A stretch of DNA of 64,000 nt from UBA1952 sp965246855 (GCA_965246855.1 CBDFFP010000001.1:98179-162178), one strand, 5' to 3'. Positions 43,567 to 52,053 are shown, numbered from the stretch's first letter. The notes: a model not told the origin generated them from the sequence alone. Numbers and translations are program-made.

Positions 43567-43674
43567 GGGGACGGCGAAGATAAAGCGCGGGGCGCGTTGG
43601 AGAGTTGGATGCTTCGCGTTGGATGCACTTCGTGCGTTGGAATGTTGGATAATGTTGTGCTAACTAAAATGCGG

Positions 43675-43766
43675 GTCATCTCGACCGCTAGGGAGAGATC
43701 TCACGTATGCTGTGCCTCACCTGCTGTGGCTCGCCTGCTGTGAGATTCCTCCTTCGTCGGAATGAC
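43675..43766. repeat. Palindromic repeat with an eroded left arm
   Basis: The right arm (GAGATTCCTCCTTCGTCGG then AATGAC) matches the 4.0-kb family, but the left arm reads GTCATCTCGACCGCTAGGGA and is only partly complementary. The loop holds CTGCTGTG-type short repeats shared with the 63.6-kb copies. It lies in the pyrR-beta-lactamase gap. Confidence 0.7.
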
Positions 43767-43819
43767 ACCCAATTGGTCAATACGTCTGCGACATTTCTAT
43801 GGTCTATTTTTATCCCCCG

Positions 43820-44737
43820 ATGAAACAGCTTTCTCTCCTCTGCCTGCTCTTCCTTTCCTTTTCCTGCGCGAATAAAAATCTCCCGGAAAGCCACAAGGCA
43901 GCAGCGCATTCCGTTCCGAAAGATTCCTTGCGGCAAAACATTGCGGCGCTGCTTCAAGACAAGAAAGCGACGGTGGGCATTGCCTTCAAAAACCTCAAAA
44001 CCGGCGACACATTTTCCTACAATGGCGACGCGCACTTCCCGTTGATGAGCGTGGCGAAATTCCCAGAATCCTTGATGCTGCTTTCTCAGGTGGACAGAGG
44101 CGAAAGAAGTCTGAACGGCCCTGTTTCTTACGCCGGAGACGACCTTAAAATCTTCACGAAAAGCTCCTTTCGGAAAGACCATCCCGGCGAGCGGGTTTCT
44201 ATTCCGCTGTTGGAATCCATCCGCTACGCGATGGGGCAGAGCGACAATATTTCCGCCAACAAAATGTTCGGGCTTCTCGGCGGGCCGAAAAGGGTGGAAG
44301 ATTACCTCCACCGCATGGGCATTGCGGATATGGGCCTCTCCACCGATTACGCGCACATGAAGCCCGACAGCCCGTTGCAGAATTGGGGAACGCCCCGCGC
44401 GCTGGTAGAGTTGCTCCAGAAATTTGAGCAAGGGAAAATCCTGAGCGACAGCAACACGGCGGTGCTGTACAAGCTGATGGTGGAAAGTATTTCCGGCGCG
44501 GACAGACTGAAAGCCGGACTGCCCGCCGGAACGGTGATTGCGCACAAAACCGGGACTTCCGGGCGGAACGCAGTGGGTATTACGGCAGCGTTTAACGATG
44601 TAGGGATTGTGGAACTGCCGGATGGAAATCGCTACGCGATTGCGGTTTTCATCGGCGACTCCGGGGAAAGCGATTCGGTGAACGCGGGGATGGTGCGGGA
44701 TGTGAGCCGGATGGTTTGGGAAAGGCAGGTGAAATAG
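43820..44737 (+). CDS. Class A beta-lactamase homologue (A2-like), Glu166 not evident
   Basis: 305 residues from the ATG at 43820. An N-terminal hydrophobic stretch ending FLSFSCANK suggests export, possibly as a lipoprotein. Active-site motifs: S77-V-A-K80 (SxxK), S141-D-N143 and K243-T-G-T246. The omega loop, where class A enzymes have Glu166, reads STDYAHMKPDSPLQNW, two residues shorter than in PER-like enzymes, and has Asp176 or Tyr177 in place of Glu. It may be a slow or non-hydrolysing serine hydrolase rather than a resistance enzyme. It is monocistronic. Confidence 0.85.
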   Translation: MKQLSLLCLLFLSFSCANKNLPESHKAAAHSVPKDSLRQNIAALLQDKKATVGIAFKNLKTGDTFSYNGDAHFPLMSVAKFPESLMLLSQVDRGERSLNGPVSYAGDDLKIFTKSSFRKDHPGERVSIPLLESIRYAMGQSDNISANKMFGLLGGPKRVEDYLHRMGIADMGLSTDYAHMKPDSPLQNWGTPRALVELLQKFEQGKILSDSNTAVLYKLMVESISGADRLKAGLPAGTVIAHKTGTSGRNAVGITAAFNDVGIVELPDGNRYAIAVFIGDSGESDSVNAGMVRDVSRMVWERQVK

Positions 44738-44747
44738 ACCCCACTTA

Positions 44748-47210
44748 CTACTCCCCCGGCATACTGTTCTGAAACCCGCTGTTCTCTTCCCGCTCCTTCT
44801 TCCGCTCCAGCCGCCCAAACCGGTAGCCAAACACCACGCCGAAGGACTGATAGGGAACCTGCCGCTCCACGTAGGACGTGTAGCCCGGCGTGTTTATTGT
44901 TGTTACCTGCGGCACGTAGCGGTTAAACGGGTTGGTCATCGTGATGCCGATGCTGCCTTTCTTTTTCCAAAGCAACCGGCGCACCGCAAGCGTGTAGCTC
45001 AGGTTTTGCTGCGTGCGGCCCTGCACGTTTTGCGTCGGCGCGTTGTAATTTCCAAAAACCTCGGCGGCAAAAAGGCTGTGCGGCGGCTGATAGGCAATGT
45101 TCAGGTTGCTGCGGAAGCGCAAACCGATAAAGCCCCCACGCAGTCCGGCCACCGACGGCGCAAAATATTGCTGCATCAGCATCGTGTTGCCGCGCAGCGT
45201 AAACACCTCGCCCAAGAGGCGCAAGGAGCCGGAGATGTTGATGCCGGTGTTGTACTCCACGCCTGCGTTCAGGACGCGCTGCACCGATACGTCCCGGAAA
45301 ACAGAATCGCCCACACGGTAGCTGTTGTAGAAAGTTACTACGCGCTTGTGGTCGCTCGTGTTGATGCGCTCTATCAATGAGATACTCAAGTTGCTGCCTT
45401 TATTGAAAGATTTGCTCCAGCCCAGCTCCATATGGTTGCCCAGTTCCGGCATCAGCAGCGGGTTTCCGGTGAGGAGGTTGAAGGGGTCGCTGCGGTTCAC
45501 AAACGGATTTAGCTCGTCGTATTCGGCGCGCTCAATGCGGCGCGTATAAGCCAGTTTCAGCAGGTTGCCGTTCGTCCATTTGTGGGAAAGAATGGCCGTC
45601 GGCGCAAGGATATCGTAGGCCGGAATGCGCGTGCCGGGAAAGTCAATCGTCACGCCGGTATGCTCGTAGCGAAGGCCCGCCTTCACGTCCAACCATTTCC
45701 CCACCGAAAACGACGCCGACGCATACGCTGCATACACCGCCATGTTGTAGCGCAAGGCATACGACTGCGTGGGGTCGGCCAGATAATCGGCGCCCGCGCC
45801 TTGCAACGTGCTCACCGTGGCGCTGCTCCGGATGGTTTGGAAAATGGTTTTCACCCCGCACTCCAAAGAAGCATTTTCGCCCAATGGCTGCGCGTAGTCG
45901 GCGGAGAGATTGGTCTGCAAATCCGTTCCCGGACTGTTGCTCCGGCTGCCCGTTGTGGGCAACGGCTGTCCGACTCCAATCTGCGACTGTCCGTAAGATG
46001 CTTGCGGCATGGCGTAGCTCGCGCTGTACAGCACGTCCAGCGTCTGTTCTGGCTTGGAAAAGTTGTGGTGATAACCGAGGTTCCAGTCCAGCGAAGTGGT
46101 GTGGAAACGGCTGTCCGAGTTGCGCGTCGCGGCGTTGTTGGAAAGCTGCGTTCCGGCCTTGTCTATCGCCAGTGCCTGCTGCGCAACGGCCCCGTTATTG
46201 TGGTTGTTGAAATGCGCCATACTCACGCCGCCTGTAAAAGTGCTTCGCTTGGAAACTGCCCAATCCGCACCGAGACCGCCGTTATAGCCCGCGCGGCTAA
46301 AATCATAGTAGCCGTCCTGCAACAGGCGGTTACTGCCACCCGTTGTGGTGTCGCGCGAACTGCGGTCCTGTCGGGTAAGTGTGTGAGAAGGAAGCTGTGC
46401 ATTGCCTGCAAAAAAGGCATTGAGGCCCAGCGCGCCGTGCCGCACCGACAGGTTGAGCGCGCCGTTCTCGAAGCGCGTTCCCGCTGAAAGACTGACGCTG
46501 CCGTTGTAGCCCTGCACGCGGCTTTCTTTCAGAATAATGTTGATGATGCCGCCGGTTCCCTGCGCGTCGTAGCGCGCGCCGGGCGTGGTGATGGCCTCAA
46601 TGCGCTGTATCTGGCTGGCCGGAATAGACGCAAGCGCATCTGCGAGGCTCGCCCCGAAAAGCGAGGAAGGCTTACCGTTAATGAGGAAGCGGACGTTGGG
46701 ATTGCCTTGCAGCTCCACGTTGCCGTCGATGTCCACCGTCACCTGTGGCACTTTGCGCAGCAAATCCAGGGTGGTGCCGCCCTGCGAGGAAAGGTCGGCA
46801 GCGGCGTTGAAAACAATGCGGTCTATCTTGTTTTCCACCACCGGCGCGCGGGCCGAAATCACCACATCGCCAAGCGTGCGCGAAGCAGAAAAGAGCCGGA
46901 GGGTATCTTCTCTTTGCGCTGCCGGGCCGTTCCAGAGAATGCGGGTGGTATCGCGGCGGTAGCCGATAAAATCCGTCAGCAGCCGGTAGGTTCCTTTGCC
47001 GGGAAGCACTACGGAGAAGCGGCCTTCCGAGTCGGCAAGTGCACCGCTGACGGGGCGCGTGCCGGTGTCGCGCAGTACGCTGACGGTGGCGTAAGAGACG
47101 GGCAAAGAGGCAGCCGCATCCAGCACAATGGCGCGCAGTGTATTGGCTGTTTGTGCCCGCGCAAGAGGCACTCCCAAAGCCCCGGCCAGCAGCAGCATGA
47201 TAATCCTCAT
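44748..47210 (-). CDS. Outer-membrane beta-barrel protein, TonB-receptor-like
   Basis: 820 residues from the ATG at 47208-47210, followed by the signal peptide LLLAGALGVPLARAQ. A carboxypeptidase-regulatory-like domain (TLRAIVLDAAASLPVSYATV) and a plug-like region (LDLLRKVPQVTVDIDGNVEL, VRFLINGKPSSLFG, IEAITTPGARYDAQGTGGII) lead to a barrel of the outer-membrane beta-barrel family (OMP_b-brl_3 type). The Ser-Leu-Phe plug and ITTPG-x-YDA segment are typical. The substrate is unknown. Another ATG at 47234, next to the promoter box, would add eight residues. Confidence 0.9.
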   Translation of the reverse strand: MRIIMLLLAGALGVPLARAQTANTLRAIVLDAAASLPVSYATVSVLRDTGTRPVSGALADSEGRFSVVLPGKGTYRLLTDFIGYRRDTTRILWNGPAAQREDTLRLFSASRTLGDVVISARAPVVENKIDRIVFNAAADLSSQGGTTLDLLRKVPQVTVDIDGNVELQGNPNVRFLINGKPSSLFGASLADALASIPASQIQRIEAITTPGARYDAQGTGGIINIILKESRVQGYNGSVSLSAGTRFENGALNLSVRHGALGLNAFFAGNAQLPSHTLTRQDRSSRDTTTGGSNRLLQDGYYDFSRAGYNGGLGADWAVSKRSTFTGGVSMAHFNNHNNGAVAQQALAIDKAGTQLSNNAATRNSDSRFHTTSLDWNLGYHHNFSKPEQTLDVLYSASYAMPQASYGQSQIGVGQPLPTTGSRSNSPGTDLQTNLSADYAQPLGENASLECGVKTIFQTIRSSATVSTLQGAGADYLADPTQSYALRYNMAVYAAYASASFSVGKWLDVKAGLRYEHTGVTIDFPGTRIPAYDILAPTAILSHKWTNGNLLKLAYTRRIERAEYDELNPFVNRSDPFNLLTGNPLLMPELGNHMELGWSKSFNKGSNLSISLIERINTSDHKRVVTFYNSYRVGDSVFRDVSVQRVLNAGVEYNTGINISGSLRLLGEVFTLRGNTMLMQQYFAPSVAGLRGGFIGLRFRSNLNIAYQPPHSLFAAEVFGNYNAPTQNVQGRTQQNLSYTLAVRRLLWKKKGSIGITMTNPFNRYVPQVTTINTPGYTSYVERQVPYQSFGVVFGYRFGRLERKKEREENSGFQNSMPGE

Positions 47211-47242
47211 TTTCTCCCCAATCCATTCGCGCATAAGGGGGT

Positions 47243-47250
47243 CAAAAGTA
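47243..47250 (-). promoter_or_regulatory. Candidate -7 box (TACTTTTG)
   Basis: TACTTTTG on the minus strand, which puts the transcript start near 47236 and rules out the open-frame extension toward 47429. Confidence 0.45.
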
Positions 47251-47361
47251 CAGGTGGGGCGGGCGGGATTTGTGCGGAGCGGACCTTTTAGAGCCTGTCG
47301 GGAAAATAAAGATTTATGAACTGGAAAGCCGTTTGTTGCCCATCTTTTGTCACCCTGAAAC

Positions 47362-47371
47362 GGGGGGGGGG
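47362..47371. repeat. Ten-G homopolymer tract
   Basis: A run of 10 G in the 299-base gap between the barrel gene and rlmD, inside a repeat-like segment (TTTTGTCACCC ... GCGGACGCAAGCCG) that resembles sequence near 62660-62720. It is about 110 nt upstream of the barrel promoter box. The rest of the gap holds two TTTCTATAGA-type palindromes. Confidence 0.7.
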
Positions 47372-47509
47372 TAGCGGACGCAAGCCGCCCAGCATTTGGA
47401 GCGCGTTGCACATAACAGCTTCGGCGCATTTCTCTATAGAAAGCAGCGCAGCATTTTCTATAGAGCGCGCTACTTGGTGCATTCCTTTTTACATCAACTC
47501 TATCAAGCC

Positions 47510-48928
47510 CTACGTACGTTCCAGCACCGCGATATTTTCAATATGGTGCGTCTGCGGAAAAAGGTCTAGTGGTTGCAACCAGGTTACTTTGTAGGCGCGA
47601 TCAAGGAGCGCCAGGTCGCGGGCCTGCGTGGCGGGATTGCAGCTTACATACACCACGCGCAGTGCGCCAATGGCAATAATTTGATTCACCAAATCTTCGT
47701 GCATGCCGGCGCGCGGCGGGTCGGTGATAATCACGTCGGGACGACCATGTTTCTGGAAGAAATCGGGCGTGCAAATCTTGCTTACATCGCCTGCATAGAA
47801 GTGGCACTTTTCGGAAAGACCATTTCGCGCGGCATTCTCTTTTGCATCTTCAATGGCGTCTTCCACTGCTTCAATCCCGATAATTTTTCCCGCCTGTTCA
47901 CTGCAAAAAATGCCGATAGAACCCGTGCCGCAATACAGGTCGTAAAGCACTTCCGTTCCGGTAAGTCCAGCGGCTTTGCGCACCTCTCCATACATCCGCT
48001 CCGCCTGCTGCGTATTGGTTTGGAAAAAGGATTTTGGCGAGATCTTGAACGTGAAATCCTCCAGCTTTTCAGTGATGAAACCCGGCCCCTTCACGGTGAT
48101 AATTTCCTGGTCGTAAAGCGTGTCGTTTGCTTTTTGATTGATGGTGTAATGCAGGGAGGTAATCTGCGGAATGTGCTTTTCTATGTGCGCCAGCATCGCT
48201 TCCCGCGCCGCCTTGTCTTCATACGCAAATACCAGATTCAAGAGCACCTCGCCCGTGCGCGCCACGCGCAAAACGGCATTGCGCAGCCAGCCCTCTCGCG
48301 TCTTGAAATTGTAGTAGGGAAGGCGGTTGTGTTCGCTGTATTCCCGCAACACGCGCAGCACTTCGTTGGTCGGGTCGGGCTGTAAGTAGCAGGTGTGAAT
48401 GGGAACAACTTTATCAAAAAGGCCCGGCGCGTGGAAGCCCAATGCGGGTTCGTCTTCAAACGCTTCGCCATTCGCTTCGGCCAGTTCCGCGCTTGTGCGG
48501 TAGCGCGTGGCGCTGAACGTAAACTCCAGTTTGTTGCGGTAATAGCGGTCTTCCGCACTGCCGATAATCGGCTGCACGGGCGGCAGTTCTATCCCGGAAA
48601 TCCTACGCAGTTGCTCTTCTACCTGTTGCTGTTTGTACTCCAACTGTTTTTCGTAAGGCAGCATTTGCCATTTGCATCCGCCACACAACCCAAAGTGCGG
48701 GCAAAAAGGCTGCACGCGGTCAGGCGAAGGCGTTTCCAACCTCGTCATCCGCGCCTCCATCCAGCTCTTCTTTTCCTTTCCGGGCCACGCCGAAATCACG
48801 TCGCCCGGCACGGCCCCGGCCACAAAAACCACCTTGCCGTCGGGCGTGTGTCCAATGCTTTTGCCTTCGGCGGCGTAGGCGGTGATGGAAAGGTTTTCAA
48901 TTGCCTGTCGGCGCTTTTTGCGGGCCAT
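47510..48928 (-). CDS. rlmD: 23S rRNA (uracil-C5)-methyltransferase RlmD-like
   Basis: 472 residues. An N-terminal TRAM domain (IENLSITAYAAEGKSIGHTP), a [4Fe-4S] cluster motif CPHFGLCGGCKWQ (about 75-90) and a Rossmann methyltransferase domain: YDLYCGTGSIGIFCSEQAG, DPPRAGMHEDLV and the catalytic SCNPATQARDL. This is the TrmA/RlmC/RlmD family. RlmD (m5U1939) is the usual assignment in bacteria with one copy, but RlmC cannot be excluded by eye. Its promoter box abuts repeat array F. Confidence 0.9.
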   Translation of the reverse strand: MARKKRRQAIENLSITAYAAEGKSIGHTPDGKVVFVAGAVPGDVISAWPGKEKKSWMEARMTRLETPSPDRVQPFCPHFGLCGGCKWQMLPYEKQLEYKQQQVEEQLRRISGIELPPVQPIIGSAEDRYYRNKLEFTFSATRYRTSAELAEANGEAFEDEPALGFHAPGLFDKVVPIHTCYLQPDPTNEVLRVLREYSEHNRLPYYNFKTREGWLRNAVLRVARTGEVLLNLVFAYEDKAAREAMLAHIEKHIPQITSLHYTINQKANDTLYDQEIITVKGPGFITEKLEDFTFKISPKSFFQTNTQQAERMYGEVRKAAGLTGTEVLYDLYCGTGSIGIFCSEQAGKIIGIEAVEDAIEDAKENAARNGLSEKCHFYAGDVSKICTPDFFQKHGRPDVIITDPPRAGMHEDLVNQIIAIGALRVVYVSCNPATQARDLALLDRAYKVTWLQPLDLFPQTHHIENIAVLERT

Positions 48929-48954
48929 GATTTTTTGAGGAGAAGGAAGGGGCG

Positions 48955-48962
48955 CAAAAATA
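48955..48962 (-). promoter_or_regulatory. Candidate -7 box (TATTTTTG) for rlmD
   Basis: TATTTTTG on the minus strand, about 27 nt before the rlmD ATG. The box overlaps the first two bases of repeat array F, so any -33 element must lie inside the repeats. Confidence 0.5.
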
Positions 48963-49086
48963 CGCCGGATGCCGCCCGGGGTACGCCGGAGGGAGGTGAT
49001 TGTACGCCGGATTCCGCCCGGGGTACGCCGGAGGAAGGTGACCGTACCCCGGATTTGAGCCGGGGTACGCCGGACGAGAAAAAACG
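48961..49086. repeat. Tandem array F: 21-nt half-units, 42-nt period
   Basis: Six segments starting TACGCCGGA (TACCCCGGA in the fifth) lie at 48961, 48982, 49003, 49024, 49045 and 49066, all exactly 21 nt apart. Odd segments end in GCCCGGGG, or its GAGCCGGGG variant; even ones end in AGGTGAC-like sequence, so the true period is 42. It is in the 452-base gap between rlmD and the efflux pump; the rest of the gap holds the inverted repeat at 49238. Confidence 0.92.
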
Positions 49087-49237
49087 TGCCTCACAGTTGT
49101 TTTTTGACACAAGCGGGAGCTTGACATTAAACAAAAACGATGTTTGAAGCCGTTTTTGGTAATTCTAAACAAAGATTACTTATGCATTAAAATTCATCCA
49201 CCTACCGCTATACCGTCGCCTTCCGCCTTCTTTCCCC

Positions 49238-49363
49238 CGTGTCCACGAGTTTCACTCGTGGCAATTGCTATTGAACCCTTTCAGGGTTCTCCTCTACAAC
49301 ACAAAATAAACGTCCGGGAAAGGGACGAATAGCAATTGCCACGACTCGCAAGTCGTAGACACG
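49238..49363. repeat. Long inverted repeat, MITE-like
   Basis: Arms of 36 nt (49238-49273 and 49328-49363) share GTGGCAATTGCTATT and CGTGTC ends with a few paired changes; each arm has its own small hairpin. The 54-nt centre contains GAACCCTTTCAGGGTTC. Confidence 0.75.
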
Positions 49364-49380
49364 AGACGCTCCTGAATCCC

Positions 49381-50604
49381 TTAGGAAACTGTTTGCCGCC
49401 GCTTCTCCCCCGTCAGCACCCGCCATGTAATCACTACGCTCGTCAGCATGAAGCCCGCGCCTAATAAAAACGGCGCACCGGCAAAATGAAAGCCGGAATC
49501 CTTCCCGGTAGAATAGTAAAAAAGCCGCGTCATAATCAAGGGGCCGAAGACCGATGTAAGGCTCATCAGGCTTGTGATACTTCCTTGCAATTGTCCGCGC
49601 TCCTGCGGATTCACGTGGGAAGAAATGATGGATTGCAGCGCCGGGCCGGAAAGGCCGCCGAGGCAATACGGAAGCAGGAAAACGTACATCATCCAGCTTT
49701 TGGCGGCAAAGGCAAAAAGCATTAACCCCAGCGTGTAGAGCGAGAGGCCCAGATAAACGCTTTTCTCTTCTCCCAGCTTCGGGTTTACGATGCGTATCAG
49801 TCCGCCCTGCACCAGCCCTACCAGCGCGCCGACAACGGCCAGCGAGATGCCCACTTCGCCTTCCGTCCACTTAAAAGAATACATCGTGAAGTAACTCCAG
49901 GTACTTTGCACCGCGTGGGCCGCGAGGTTGATAAATACAAACGCCGCCACCAGTCCGGCAATGGTTTTGTGGGCGCCAAAAAAGCGCAGCGAGCCAATCG
50001 GGTTGGCGCGTTTCCAGCTAAAAGACCGCCGGTTTTCGGGCTTTAAAGATTCGGGGAGAACAAAGTAGCCGTAAAGAAAATTGAGTAAACACAGCACCGC
50101 AGCTGCATAGAACGGCATCCGCAATCCAAACTTCGCCAGCAGTCCGCCCAGCGCCGGGCCAATGACAAAGCCCACGCCGAAAGCTGCCCCAATCATGCCA
50201 AAGTTTTTGGCGCGCGTTTCCGGCGTACTCACATCGGCAATGTAGGCGGCGGCGGCGCTAAAACTCGCGCCCGTCATCCCCGACAAAACGCGGCCTAGGA
50301 ACAGAATGGAATAAGTGGGCGCGAGCGCCAGAATAAGATAATCTACACAGAAGCCCAGCAGCGAAATGAGAATCACCGGACGACGGCCATAGTGATCGCT
50401 TAGATTTCCCATCAGCGGCGCAAACAGAAACTGCGTAGCGGCAAAAACCGACACCAGATAGCCGCCCCATTTGCTGGTTTCGTTCAGCGGAATGTGGAGG
50501 AGTTCTACCAAGAGTTTCGGCATCACCGGAATAATCAGTCCAAAGCCAATGACATCCAGTGCAAGGGTGATAAAAATAAAAGAGACGGCGGCGCTCCGGT
50601 TCAT
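49381..50604 (-). CDS. TCR/Tet-type MFS efflux transporter
   Basis: 407 residues, twelve predicted helices. The start is the ATG at 50602-50604 (MNRSAAVSFIF). Family marks: DVIGFGLIIPVMPKLL in helix 1, motif A GNLSDHYGRRPVILISLLG, FLGRVLSGMTGASFSAAAAY in helix 4 and the second-half GGLSGPALQSIISSHV segment. These match TetA-like drug-proton antiporters and related DHA1 pumps. Substrate and resistance phenotype cannot be inferred. No TetR-type repressor gene is adjacent. Confidence 0.9.
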   Translation of the reverse strand: MNRSAAVSFIFITLALDVIGFGLIIPVMPKLLVELLHIPLNETSKWGGYLVSVFAATQFLFAPLMGNLSDHYGRRPVILISLLGFCVDYLILALAPTYSILFLGRVLSGMTGASFSAAAAYIADVSTPETRAKNFGMIGAAFGVGFVIGPALGGLLAKFGLRMPFYAAAVLCLLNFLYGYFVLPESLKPENRRSFSWKRANPIGSLRFFGAHKTIAGLVAAFVFINLAAHAVQSTWSYFTMYSFKWTEGEVGISLAVVGALVGLVQGGLIRIVNPKLGEEKSVYLGLSLYTLGLMLFAFAAKSWMMYVFLLPYCLGGLSGPALQSIISSHVNPQERGQLQGSITSLMSLTSVFGPLIMTRLFYYSTGKDSGFHFAGAPFLLGAGFMLTSVVITWRVLTGEKRRQTVS

Positions 50605-50672
50605 GGCGGCAAAGATGAAGTGGAAAAGAAAAATCCGCAGGTTAGAAGTACGCTTACCTTCGTTCCGCATGT

Positions 50673-50969
50673 ATGACCACTAAATCCGAGATTCTCATGG
50701 CGCTTCAATCCTGTAAGCCCAAGTTGTCTTTATACGGTGTTTCGGCGCTGGGGCTTTTCGGTTCTCACGCGCGCAACGCCGCAAGGACTAGTAGTGATAT
50801 TGACTTGCTGATAGACTTTGAGCCGGGTAAGGAGAATTACGACAACTACATGGCTGTCTATGACTTGTTAGAGTCTTTGTTTGGAAATGAAAAGGTGGAG
50901 ATTGTAACCAAAAACGGTCTTAGCCCATACATCGGCCCTGCTATTTTAAACAGCGTCGTTTATGTCTGA
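50673..50969 (+). CDS. MNT-type nucleotidyltransferase (possible orphan antitoxin)
   Basis: 98 residues with the minimal nucleotidyltransferase fold: GLFGSHARNAARTSSDIDLL (G30, S31, D42, D44) and a later VEIVTKNGL strand. Such proteins usually pair with a HEPN (DUF86) toxin in MNT-HEPN modules, the toxin gene following with a short overlap. Here the next frame overlaps by 8 bp but is not a full HEPN domain (see next entry). The gene is divergent from the efflux pump, 68 nt apart. Confidence 0.85.
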   Translation: MTTKSEILMALQSCKPKLSLYGVSALGLFGSHARNAARTSSDIDLLIDFEPGKENYDNYMAVYDLLESLFGNEKVEIVTKNGLSPYIGPAILNSVVYV

Positions 50970-51156
50970 AAACTTTCTGGATTTTCTGAATAGAGCCAAG
51001 CAAATTATCATTTGCGTCATCATCAGCTTGCTGCTTTTGTGGCGCTCCTATGTGGAGTATAGACGTTTCCACATGACCTTCCTTCAAGGCCTTATTGGAC
51101 TGCTTCTTGTGGTCGCTATCGTGAGATTTAGAAAGAAAAACATTGCCCGACAGTAA
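50962..51156 (+). CDS. Short membrane protein with HEPN-like first residues
   Basis: 64 residues. The opening MSENFLDFLN is what DUF86/HEPN toxins typically begin with, and the 8-bp overlap with the MNT gene is the normal HEPN position. After residue 10 the protein becomes two hydrophobic helices (IIICVIISLLLLW and LIGLLLVVAIV) and a basic tail, with no RxxxxH HEPN motif in any frame. It may be a chimera left by a deletion or an unrelated membrane protein. Confidence 0.5.
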   Translation: MSENFLDFLNRAKQIIICVIISLLLLWRSYVEYRRFHMTFLQGLIGLLLVVAIVRFRKKNIARQ

Positions 51157-51198
51157 ACCCGCAAACGCGCCCATACCCGCTTTCCTACTTTCGCGGCC

Positions 51199-52053
51199 AT
51201 GACGGTGCATCTGATAAACGGCGAAACCGCCGCCACGCGTCTGCGCGCCGCGCAAGACTTGGAGCCGCAGCTTGCCGGGCCGGTTTATGCCCTTCCCGAC
51301 CAGCTTTCTCACGGCTCGCTTTACCGCCCGGAAGGAAAAAGCTTTGCGCAGGTGCGCGCGGATTACTGGCGCGCCATTCGCGGCCAAAACGGCGACGAAA
51401 ATCCTGAAGAAGCGCAGCAAGAGGAACTGCTTTTAGAAGTGTCCAACATCTTGCAAAGAAAGCCCGATGTACAGGTTTGGTTCTGGATGGCTCCGCAGGT
51501 AGCCGACGTTGTAGCATGGTATCACAGCCTGCGGTATTTAGGGAAACACGTCGGGCGTTTTTATGTCCTCAATATTGCCGGTTTGCCGTTTTTGAATGAA
51601 GAAGGAAAAGTGTTTTTCCCGCAGGCATTTGACGGCGTTCCGGCGCGTGAATTTGTGAAAGCTCGCCGCCTCGCGCGCCTCGTTACGCCTGCCGAATTGG
51701 AGTTGGACGGCGACGTGTGGAAAGCTATTTCCGGCCCGGAGAGTTTTTATCGTTTTCCCGACGGCGGCAGAAAAATCAAGACCGAAGAAGCCGCGTATTT
51801 TGACCGCGATCTCTTGCAAGCCCTGCGCAGCGGCCCGCTGAAAACCTCACGACTGTTGAACCAACTTCTCCAAAAACAGGCCCTTCCTACCGAAGAAGCC
51901 GCCTTGGTTTTCCGCATCCGGCAGCTATTCGCTGAAGGCTTGCTGACGGTGAAAGGCGACCTGCAAAAAAGCCCGCGCGACTGGGAAATCCGGCTGCTTG
52001 AAAGCGCCACCATCGCCGCTGTTCCTTCCCCCGAAAACGAAACTGCCGGATGA
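51199..52053 (+). CDS. DUF1835 / DUF3658-like protein
   Basis: 284 residues, cytoplasmic. The N-terminal half (MTVHLINGETAATRL, YALPDQLSHGSL, VWFWMAPQVADVVAWYHSLR, GRFYVLNIAGLPFL) matches my memory of DUF1835. The C-terminal half, with RLARLVTPAELELDGDVWKA and LFAEGLLTVKGDL, fits a DUF3658-like winged-helix region. The role is unknown. It overlaps the next gene by four bases, so the two are translated together. Confidence 0.72.
   Translation: MTVHLINGETAATRLRAAQDLEPQLAGPVYALPDQLSHGSLYRPEGKSFAQVRADYWRAIRGQNGDENPEEAQQEELLLEVSNILQRKPDVQVWFWMAPQVADVVAWYHSLRYLGKHVGRFYVLNIAGLPFLNEEGKVFFPQAFDGVPAREFVKARRLARLVTPAELELDGDVWKAISGPESFYRFPDGGRKIKTEEAAYFDRDLLQALRSGPLKTSRLLNQLLQKQALPTEEAALVFRIRQLFAEGLLTVKGDLQKSPRDWEIRLLESATIAAVPSPENETAG

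Noticed and set aside
43567..43674. PyrR attenuator upstream of pyrR
   Set aside because: No PyrR-binding loop or antiterminator-terminator pair could be recognised; the stretch holds only short GTTGGATG repeats.
7937..49086. CRISPR arrays
   Set aside because: None of the tandem arrays has unique spacers between identical repeats, and no cas gene is present.
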